From Streptomyces sp. NBC_01716 (GTDB lineage: Bacteria; Actinomycetota; Actinomycetes; Streptomycetales; Streptomycetaceae), in NCBI RefSeq assembly GCF_036248275.1, contig NZ_CP109181.1, positions 1,488,001-1,552,000 on the forward strand: a stretch of 64,000 nucleotides of DNA. The letters run 5' to 3'. The translations under genes were made by a program, and so were the position numbers. Positions 58,157 through 64,000 of this stretch are shown piece after piece; positions within the stretch are counted from its first letter, which is position 1; every line of letters begins with the position of its first letter. The notes under the pieces were generated by a model, which did no database searches, was not told the origin of the DNA, and saw nothing but the letters and a program-made list of their open reading frames with translations.

Positions 58157-58286
58157 GGGTGTCGTCGTCGGCGGCCAGTCCGACGGCGTCCAGGAGGAGG
58201 ACCAGGCCGTCCTTGCTGTCCGCGTGACCTGGGGTCACGCGAGCCGCCGCGGCGAGCTGTTCCGGAGTGCCGGACAGCAGTCGGCA
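58095..58286 (-). pseudogene. Fragment of an unidentified gene, antisense to the YVTN 3' end
   Basis: The minus strand gives LLSGTPEQLAAAARVTPGH, then DSKDGLVLLLDAVGLAADDD and LTALLPLLHSPERD before a stop at 58095. Codon use and helix pattern look like a real C-terminus. No start codon or upstream portion is present; a terminator hairpin lies where the rest should be. The family is not recognised. Confidence 0.4.
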
Positions 58287-58289
58287 TGA

Positions 58290-58319
58290 CCGCGGCCCGG
58301 GTCGAGACCCGGGCCGCGG
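58290..58319. terminator. Perfect 14-bp hairpin terminator
   Basis: CCGCGGCCCGGGTC and its exact complement flank a GA loop. It ends 31 bp from the stop of the LLM oxidoreductase (minus strand) and also lies beyond the YVTN gene, so it probably terminates the pyrimidine operon. Confidence 0.8.
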
Positions 58320-58349
58320 CACTCTTGTGACAGGGGTGGATCGGACCGC

Positions 58350-59351
58350 TCAGGAAGCCAGTGCCGGAATGATCTCGGAGCCGTACGTGTCGATCGTCGC
58401 CTCCTTCGCGTCGTGCATGTCGTAGACCGCGAACTGGTCGACGCCCAGGGCTTTCAGTGTCTTCAGCTTCTCGATGTGCGCCTCGACCGGGCCCAGCAGA
58501 CAGAAGCGGTCCACGATGTCGTCGGGCACGAAGTCCGTGGACGGGTTCCCGGCGCGGCCGTGGTGGCTGTAGTCGTAGCCCTCGCGCTGTTTGATGTACG
58601 TGGTGAGCGCGTCGGGCACCAGGTCGGAGTGCTCGCCGTAGCGGCTCACCAGATCGGCGACATGGTTGCCGACCATGCCGCCGAACCACCGGCACTGGTC
58701 GCGCGCGTGCGCGAGGTCGTCGCTCACATAGGCGGGGGCCGCGACGCAGATGGTGACGGAGTCCGGGTCGCGTCCGGCGTCGGACGCGGCCGTCCGGACC
58801 GCCTTGACCATGGTCTCGGTGAGATACGGGTCGGCGAGCTGGAGGATGAAGCCGTCGGCCTTCGCGCCGGCCAGGGCCAGCGCCTTGGGCCCGTACGCGG
58901 CCATCCACACCGGCAGCTTCCCGTCCCGCACCCACGGCAGCCGCAGCGGCTTGCCGTCGACCAACGTCTCGCGGCCCTCGGCGAGTTCACGGATGACGTC
59001 GATCGCATCGCCGAGCCGCGCGAGCGAGTTGGGCGCCCGGCCGGCGACGCGCATCGCGGAGTCGCCGCGCCCGATGCCGCACACGGTGCGGTTGCCGTAC
59101 ATCTCGTTGAGCGTGGCGAACGTGGACGCGGTCACCTCCCACGTCCTGGTGCCCGGGTTGGTGACCATCGGCCCGACGGTCAGCTTGGTGGTGTGTTCGA
59201 GGATGCGGCTGTAGATGACGAACGGCTCCTGCCACAGCACGGCGGAGTCGAAGGTCCAGCCGTAGCGGAAGCCGTTGCGCTCGGCGCGCCGCATGAGTCC
59301 GACGACCTCCGCCGCTGGCGGGTCGGTCTGGAGGACGAGTCCGAAGTCCAT
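58350..59351 (-). CDS. LLM class oxidoreductase of the TIGR03842 type (F420-dependent)
   Basis: The 333-residue protein is a luciferase-like monooxygenase fold member starting MDFGLVLQTDPPAAEVVGLMRRAE, with GPMVTNPGTRTWEVTAS, CGIGRGDSA and WMAAYGPKALALAGAKADG in the barrel. TIGR03842 proteins are predicted to use coenzyme F420 and are typically found with hydantoinase/dihydropyrimidinase genes, as here. No classical dihydropyrimidine dehydrogenase is present in the operon, so it may supply the redox step of pyrimidine catabolism, but this is inference. It is the last gene of the 63094-58350 operon and is followed by a strong terminator. Confidence 0.85.
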   Translation of the reverse strand: MDFGLVLQTDPPAAEVVGLMRRAERNGFRYGWTFDSAVLWQEPFVIYSRILEHTTKLTVGPMVTNPGTRTWEVTASTFATLNEMYGNRTVCGIGRGDSAMRVAGRAPNSLARLGDAIDVIRELAEGRETLVDGKPLRLPWVRDGKLPVWMAAYGPKALALAGAKADGFILQLADPYLTETMVKAVRTAASDAGRDPDSVTICVAAPAYVSDDLAHARDQCRWFGGMVGNHVADLVSRYGEHSDLVPDALTTYIKQREGYDYSHHGRAGNPSTDFVPDDIVDRFCLLGPVEAHIEKLKTLKALGVDQFAVYDMHDAKEATIDTYGSEIIPALAS

Positions 59352-59371
59352 GGCGGGGCCACTCCCAACTT

Positions 59372-60775
59372 TCAGGTGAGGTACTGACAGGTCGAGCGGG
59401 GGGTGTAGATGCCGTGCCCCGCACGGCCGGTGTACTTCCGGCCGTCGATGACGACCTCACCGCGCGACAGGACGGTCTCGACCTGCCCGGTGATCCGCTT
59501 CCCCTCGTACACCGAGTAGTCGACGTCCATGTGGTGCGTCTCGGCGGACAGGGTCTGTTCGGCGTGCGGGTCGTAGATGACGATGTCGGCGTCGGCGCCG
59601 GGCGCGATGGTGCCCTTCTTGGGGTAGAGGCCGAACATCCTGGCCGGGGTCGCGCAGGCGATCTCGATCCAGCGGCGCCGGCTGATGTGCCCCTCGACGA
59701 CGGCCTGGTGGAGCAGGTCCATCCGGTGCTCCACGCCCGGCAGCCCGTTGGGGATCTTGGAGAAGTCGCCGCGGCCCATCTCCTTCTGCCCGTTGAAGCA
59801 GAACGGGCAGTGGTCGGTGGAGACCACCTGGAGATCGTCGGTGCGCAGTCCGCGCCAGAGGGCCGCCTGGTGTTCACGGGGCCTGAGCGGCGTCGAGCAG
59901 ACGTATTTGGCGCCCTCGAAGTCCGGCTCGGCGAGATTGTCGGTGGACAGGAAGAGGTACTGCGGGCAGGTCTCGCCGAAGACGGGAAGTCCCATGTCGC
60001 GGGCCGCCGCCAGCTCCGCGACGGCTTCCTCGGCGGAGACGTGGACGACGTAGAGCGGCGCGTCCGCGACGCGCGCGAGCTGGATCGCGCGGTGCGTCGC
60101 CTCGGCCTCCAGCAGGACCTTGCGTACTTCTCCGTGGTAGCGCGGATCGGTGCGTCCGGCGGCCAGCGCCTGCTCCACGAGGACGTCGATCGCGATGCCG
60201 TTCTCGGCGTGCATCATGATCAACCCCCCGTTGTGGGAGGCCCGTTGCATGGCGCGCAGGATCTGGCCGTCGTCGCTGTAGAAGACGCCGGGGTAGGCCA
60301 TGAACAGCTTGAAGGAGGTGATGCCCTCCTGGACGAGGAGGTCCATCTCCTTGAGGGAGTGCTCGTTGACGTCGGCGAGGATCATATGGAAGCCGTAGTC
60401 GATCGCGCAGTTGCCGTCCGCCTTCGCGTACCAGGCGTCGAGCCCTTCGCGCAGCGCCTGGCCAGGCGACTGGATGGCGAAGTCGACGACGGTGGTGGTG
60501 CCGCCCCACGCGGCGGCGCGGGTGCCGGTCTCGAAGGTGTCGGCGGCGAAGGTCCCGCCGAACGGCATCTCCATGTGCGTGTGGCCGTCGACGCCGCCCG
60601 GGATGACGTACTTGCCGGTGGCGTCGATGACCCGGTCGGCGGTCCAACTCGCGGCGACGTCGGAGCCGTTGGAGGCGAGCGCGACGATACGGCCGTCCTC
60701 GGTCAGCACGTCGGCGTGGACTTCGTCGGCGGCGGTGATGACCAGACCGCCCCGGACGAGCGTGCGATTACTCAT
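59372..60775 (-). CDS. hydA: Dihydropyrimidinase (hydantoinase)
   Basis: The 467-residue amidohydrolase has the metal motif DGHTHMEMPFG (about residues 63-73), the carboxylated lysine in SFKLFMAYPG (about 156), and HVSAEEAV and STDHCPF metal/substrate motifs. It opens dihydrouracil or hydantoin rings to N-carbamoyl-beta-alanine, the substrate of the beta-ureidopropionase encoded in the same operon. ATG 60775 has GGAGG 7 bp before it. Length and motifs match the D-hydantoinase/dihydropyrimidinase family. It lies 82 bp after the aminotransferase gene and 20 bp before the LLM gene. Confidence 0.93.
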   Translation of the reverse strand: MSNRTLVRGGLVITAADEVHADVLTEDGRIVALASNGSDVAASWTADRVIDATGKYVIPGGVDGHTHMEMPFGGTFAADTFETGTRAAAWGGTTTVVDFAIQSPGQALREGLDAWYAKADGNCAIDYGFHMILADVNEHSLKEMDLLVQEGITSFKLFMAYPGVFYSDDGQILRAMQRASHNGGLIMMHAENGIAIDVLVEQALAAGRTDPRYHGEVRKVLLEAEATHRAIQLARVADAPLYVVHVSAEEAVAELAAARDMGLPVFGETCPQYLFLSTDNLAEPDFEGAKYVCSTPLRPREHQAALWRGLRTDDLQVVSTDHCPFCFNGQKEMGRGDFSKIPNGLPGVEHRMDLLHQAVVEGHISRRRWIEIACATPARMFGLYPKKGTIAPGADADIVIYDPHAEQTLSAETHHMDVDYSVYEGKRITGQVETVLSRGEVVIDGRKYTGRAGHGIYTPRSTCQYLT

Positions 60776-60857
60776 GACATGACCTCCGTGACATGACGGA
60801 ACGTGAGCGTGAGCGTCGGTGGCGTGGCTGCTGTCCTCGATCGACCGGCGACCAGAA

Positions 60858-62255
60858 CTAGACGCTGTCCAGGGCGCGTTCGAGGATCGCCGCACCCTCC
60901 TCCGCCTCGGCGACCGTGAGGGAGAGCGGTGGCGCGATGCGCAGCACGCTGGAGTCGTGGCCGCCGCCCTTGCCGATCAGCAGGCCGCCCTCGCGGGCCG
61001 CCTCCGTCACCGCCGCTGCCGCCTCCGGGTTCGCCTCGTCGGTGCCGGGTTTCACCAGCTCGATGCCGATCATCAGCCCCCGTCCGCGTACTTCCCGTAC
61101 AGCGGGGACCGTGGCCCCCACCGCGCGCAGCCGCTCGATCAGCAGGCCGCCGACGCGGCGCGCGTTGCCGGGGAGGTCGTGTTCCAGGAGGTACGTGAGG
61201 TTGGCGACGCCCGCCGCCATCGTGACCGGGCTGCCGCCGAAGGTCGAAATGGAGTTGGTGTCAAGGCAGTTCATGATCTCGGCGCGGGCGACGACACCGC
61301 CGACGGACATGCCGTTGCCGATGCCCTTGGCGAAGGTGAGGATGTCCGGCGGGCCGTTGTCGGCGTGCGCCTGCCAGCCCCAGAAGTGCTCGCCGGTACG
61401 GCCCCAGCCGGTCTGCACCTCGTCGCTTATCCACAGGATGCCGTGCCGGTCGAGGACTTCGCGGAACGCGGCGTACAGACCGTCGGGCGGTGAGGTGAAC
61501 CCGCCGACGCCCTGGATCGGTTCGGCGATCAGCGCGGCCGGCGTGCGGGTGTGTCCGAGCAAGTCCTCCAGATCGGCCACGCACGCCGCGATGAACTCGG
61601 CGTCGGACAGGTGCGCGTACGGGCCTCTGGTGCGGACGCCGCCGTGCACGTAGAGCGTCTGGAGCGGCGAGAGGCTCGTCGGGGACCAGCCGCTGTTGCC
61701 GGTGATGGCCACGGTGGAGAAGGACCGGCCGTGGTAGCTGTTGCGCATCGCCAGGATCTGGTTGGAGCGGCGGTACGCGGTGGCGAGCAGCAGCGCGGTG
61801 TCGTTGGCCTCGGTGCCTGAGGTGGTGACGAAGACCCGGGCGTCCGGGATGCCGGAGAGATGGGCGACGCGCTCGGCGAACTCGACCATCGGGCGGTTGA
61901 GGTAGAGCGTGGAGGAGTGGATGAGCCGCCCGGCCTGTTCGCTCACCGCCTTGGTGACCTCGGGGAGGGCGTGGGCGGTCATGGTGGTGAGGATGCCGCC
62001 GAAGAAGTCGAGATAGCGGTTGCCGTCGGCGTCCCAGACGTGCCGTCCCTCGCCGTGGGTGAGTTCCAGGGGCCGCCGGTAGTAGAGCGCCAGCCAGTCG
62101 GGCAGAACGGCGCGGTGCCGGTCGTACAGGTCGGTGGCCGGCAGCTGGACCGGTGCTCGGTGGGACGGGGCGGAAGCGGTGGAACCGGCGGCCGGACCGG
62201 CGGCGGCCTGCGCCGCGGACGTACCGGCGGGCGTACCCGCGGGCGCTTCGGTCAC
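60858..62255 (-). CDS. Class III aminotransferase (probably beta-alanine or related omega-amino acid)
   Basis: The 465-residue PLP enzyme has a low-complexity Ala/Gly/Pro N-terminus (about residues 1-35). The class III core follows: FVTTSGTEANDTALLLAT, NSYHGRSFSTVAITG, ISDEVQTGWGRTG and the Schiff-base lysine in LTFAKGIGNGMSVGGV (Lys about residue 303). In this operon it would transaminate beta-alanine, released by beta-ureidopropionase, to malonate semialdehyde. The human relatives AGXT2/PHYKPL have similar sequence, so substrate range may be wider. GTG at 62255 overlaps the nitrilase stop codon (GTGA), giving translational coupling. Confidence 0.9.
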   Translation of the reverse strand: MTEAPAGTPAGTSAAQAAAGPAAGSTASAPSHRAPVQLPATDLYDRHRAVLPDWLALYYRRPLELTHGEGRHVWDADGNRYLDFFGGILTTMTAHALPEVTKAVSEQAGRLIHSSTLYLNRPMVEFAERVAHLSGIPDARVFVTTSGTEANDTALLLATAYRRSNQILAMRNSYHGRSFSTVAITGNSGWSPTSLSPLQTLYVHGGVRTRGPYAHLSDAEFIAACVADLEDLLGHTRTPAALIAEPIQGVGGFTSPPDGLYAAFREVLDRHGILWISDEVQTGWGRTGEHFWGWQAHADNGPPDILTFAKGIGNGMSVGGVVARAEIMNCLDTNSISTFGGSPVTMAAGVANLTYLLEHDLPGNARRVGGLLIERLRAVGATVPAVREVRGRGLMIGIELVKPGTDEANPEAAAAVTEAAREGGLLIGKGGGHDSSVLRIAPPLSLTVAEAEEGAAILERALDSV

Positions 62256-63094
62256 GGTTGCACCAGCCCCTCGTACGCGTCCGGGCGGCGGTCCCGGTAG
62301 AACGCCCACTGCCGGCGCACCTCGTCGATGACCCCGAAGTCCAGGTCCCTGACGACCAGTTCCTCGGCCTTGTCGCTCGCAGTCTCGCCGACGAACTGGC
62401 CGCGCGGGTCGACGAAGTACGACGTCCCGTAGAAGTCGTTGTCGCCGTACTCCTCCTGGCCGACGCGGTTGATCGCGGCGACGAAGTACTCGTTGGCGAC
62501 GGCGGCGGCGGGCTGCTCCAGCTGCCACAGATAGCTGGAGAGACCGCGCGAGGTGGCCGAGGGGTTGTAGACCAGTTCGGCGCCGTTCAGGCCGAGTTGG
62601 CGCCAGCCTTCCGGGAAGTGCCGGTCGTAGCAGATGTATACGCCGATCTTGCCCACTGCGGTGTCGAAGACGGGCCAGCCCGCGTTGCCCGGCTTGAAGT
62701 AGTACTTCTCCCAGAAGCCCTTGACCTGCGGGATGTGGTGCTTGCGGTACTTGCCGAGATACGTGCCGTCGGCGTCGATCACGGCCGCGGTGTTGTAGTA
62801 GAACCCGGACTGCTCGACCTCGAAGACCGGCACGACGACGACCATTCCGGTCTCCTGCGCGAGGGCCCGCATCCGGGTCACGGTCGGCCCGTCGGGGACC
62901 GGTTCGGCCCACCGGTAGTGCTCGGGCTCCTGTACCTGGCAGAAGTAAGGGGCGTTGAACACCTCCTGGAAGCCGATGACCTTGGCGCCTTGCCGGGCCG
63001 CCTCGCGGGCGTGGTCCTCATGCTTGGCGATCATGGATTCGGTTTCGCCGGTCCAGGTCGCCTGGACGAGTGCGGCGCGTACGACTCTGGCCAC
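62252..63094 (-). CDS. Beta-ureidopropionase (nitrilase superfamily)
   Basis: The 280-residue enzyme has the nitrilase triad: Glu44 in FQEVFNAPYF, Lys118 in KYRKHHIP and Cys155 in YICYDRHFPE. The FNAPYFCQVQ and HHIPQVKGFWEKYYF segments are typical of N-carbamoyl-beta-alanine amidohydrolases. It releases beta-alanine, CO2 and ammonia from the ring-opened pyrimidine. It is the first gene of the operon nitrilase - aminotransferase - dihydropyrimidinase - LLM oxidoreductase on the minus strand. About 200 bp upstream to the next gene is available as promoter; no operator was recognised. Confidence 0.93.
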   Translation of the reverse strand: MARVVRAALVQATWTGETESMIAKHEDHAREAARQGAKVIGFQEVFNAPYFCQVQEPEHYRWAEPVPDGPTVTRMRALAQETGMVVVVPVFEVEQSGFYYNTAAVIDADGTYLGKYRKHHIPQVKGFWEKYYFKPGNAGWPVFDTAVGKIGVYICYDRHFPEGWRQLGLNGAELVYNPSATSRGLSSYLWQLEQPAAAVANEYFVAAINRVGQEEYGDNDFYGTSYFVDPRGQFVGETASDKAEELVVRDLDFGVIDEVRRQWAFYRDRRPDAYEGLVQP

Positions 63095-63301
63095 GAGCTG
63101 CTCCTTCGGCGGGAAGGTCGGGCTTTGTTCTCGGGCTTTCTACGCCCGTAGATACGGTGCGTAGGAGGAGAACCTAAGCCCGCCGTCCCACCGGGGCAAG
63201 ACCATCGCTGTCAAGCCGCTGAGTCGATCATGTTTCGCACCCGGCCGGTCCACAGATGGCCGAAGGCGTGTCCGGATGGTCCGTTCCGGACACGTCCGGG
63301 A

Positions 63302-64000
63302 TCAGCCGCTGATCCCCGCGCTCCGCAGAGCGCGGGCGAGATCACGCTCGTGGGTGGTGGAGACGCCCCGGGCCGCCTCGATCAGCCGAGGCACCAGCCG
63401 GGGCGGGTCCACGGCGGCGATCGACGCCGCGTCCTCGGGCGTACGGGCCCGGACGAAGGCCCCGAGCAGCGCCTGGACCTCCTGGGCGCGGCCCGCGTCG
63501 CCGAGGGCGACGACCGCGTGGGCGATGTCCTCGGCGGACCGGGAGACGCCCTGGCGCAGCAGTACGCCGCAGTCCGCGTCGCGGCCGGCCATCGCGAGCG
63601 CGCCCGCCGCCGCGGCGAGTCTGTCGGGCGGCAGGGACGACACCTCCCAGAGCACCGATGCCCAGTCGGCGCCCAGTTCGGCGCGGTGCAACTCGGCGGC
63701 GAGGAAGGGCAGTTGTTCGGCGGGCCCGGCGGCGGCCTCGTAGATGACGACGTGGGCCTCACCGCTGCGGCCTGCCGCGCGCAGCCCGACGAGCACGGCC
63801 ACCGTGTCGAGCGCGGCGCGGCGTGCCTCGGACTGCTGCCGGGTCATTCCGGCGTCCGGTCCCTCCTTGCGGTCCCGGTCGGAGCCGGGAGCACCGCCGA
63901 AACGGGCGCCGCGGGGCGGCGCGGTGGCGGCGGGCGGGACGAGGGGCGTGGCCGAGGGACCGACGCCTTCGGTGAAGGCGAAGCGCGCGCCCCGTTGCTT
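63302..64000 (-). CDS. Hypothetical protein, start beyond right edge
   Basis: The frame is open from the right edge to a stop at 63302 (at least 232 residues). The upstream part is low-complexity (Pro/Ala/Gly with TPLVPPAATAPPRGARFGG). The rest is helical and repeat-like (LVGLRAAGRSGEAHVVIYEAA, then LWEVSSLPPDRLAAAAGALA and VVALGDAGRAQEVQALLGAFV), which resembles a TPR/solenoid. An internal ATG at 63847 could start a 181-residue version, but coding character continues upstream of it, so the longer form is favoured. No function is recognised. It precedes the pyrimidine operon on the same strand with 207 bp between. Confidence 0.6.
   Translation of the reverse strand, partial: KQRGARFAFTEGVGPSATPLVPPAATAPPRGARFGGAPGSDRDRKEGPDAGMTRQQSEARRAALDTVAVLVGLRAAGRSGEAHVVIYEAAAGPAEQLPFLAAELHRAELGADWASVLWEVSSLPPDRLAAAAGALAMAGRDADCGVLLRQGVSRSAEDIAHAVVALGDAGRAQEVQALLGAFVRARTPEDAASIAAVDPPRLVPRLIEAARGVSTTHERDLARALRSAGISG

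Noticed and set aside
1..64000. Search by eye for tRNA genes, rRNA, CRISPR arrays, prophage or a biosynthetic gene cluster
   Set aside because: None recognised. The transporters and ethylmalonyl-CoA genes do not by themselves make a biosynthetic cluster, as there are no PKS/NRPS or tailoring sets.

Overview
The window is a high-GC, densely packed actinobacterial chromosome segment, almost certainly from Streptomyces. The reasons are strong third-position GC bias, frequent GTG starts, leaderless TANNNT promoters placed 6-8 nt before start codons, F420-type enzymes, an ethylmalonyl-CoA pathway operon, and a gene order (ccr to mcd, psd, pssA, sir2, ogt, ada-alkA, pyrimidine catabolism) that I recall from the S. 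coelicolor SCO64xx region. The synteny is from memory and was not computed.

Layout. 1-8.3 kb: aminotransferase-fold gene cut by the left edge, a broken MDMPI-domain remnant, a PAP2-phosphatase/diacylglycerol-kinase fusion, GNAT, methyltransferase, a long palindromic element, VOC protein, DUF5107/TPR protein, an arginase-fold protein with altered metal ligands, and a DUF6204 protein. 8.2-10.8 kb: remnants of a GNAT gene and an IS5-type transposase, then a QacA-type exporter plus its TetR repressor behind a near-perfect operator. 10.9-17.3 kb: a minus-strand operon of MFS transporter, D-aminopeptidase (M55), M20 peptidase, S9 peptidase and LD-carboxypeptidase, with coupled or overlapping starts, which looks like import and salvage of peptides (perhaps murein peptides). 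17.4-23.3 kb: an SsuABC-like transporter flanked by two paralogous signal-less binding-protein-fold proteins sharing a Cys-Glu-Trp-Gly motif, with a Cys-rich leader peptide inside the operon and an IclR gene whose probable operator lies in front; this is the best candidate for an undescribed sulfur-related system.

23.5-33 kb: a PAS-GAF-PP2C-HATPase phosphatase, an MFS exporter fused to three carboxypeptidase-regulatory-like repeats, an SRPBCC protein, an Rv2578c-type radical SAM protein behind a LexA-like box, a macrodomain protein, RidA, GNAT and a HEAT-repeat protein. 33-42.4 kb: a double 3-hydroxyacyl-CoA dehydrogenase, a TetR regulator and the operon ccr-ecm-mcl-mch-mcd of the ethylmalonyl-CoA pathway, which turns acetyl-CoA-derived crotonyl-CoA into glyoxylate and propionyl-CoA/methylmalonyl-CoA precursors. 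42.5-53.9 kb: psd-pssA, glycerate kinase, NUDIX hydrolase, a secreted protein with a His-rich tail, sirtuin, Ogt, AdaA-AlkA, an alpha/beta hydrolase, an FAD oxidoreductase and an inositol-phosphatase-family enzyme.

54-58.3 kb is a scarred stretch: a 5'-truncated gamma-glutamyltransferase with no start codon, a small membrane protein, a PadR-membrane protein pair, and a secreted seven-repeat YVTN propeller that ends abruptly against an antisense gene fragment. 58.35-63.1 kb: a reductive pyrimidine catabolism operon (beta-ureidopropionase, class III aminotransferase, dihydropyrimidinase, F420-type LLM oxidoreductase). A hypothetical gene runs off the right edge. I saw no tRNA, rRNA or CRISPR array.
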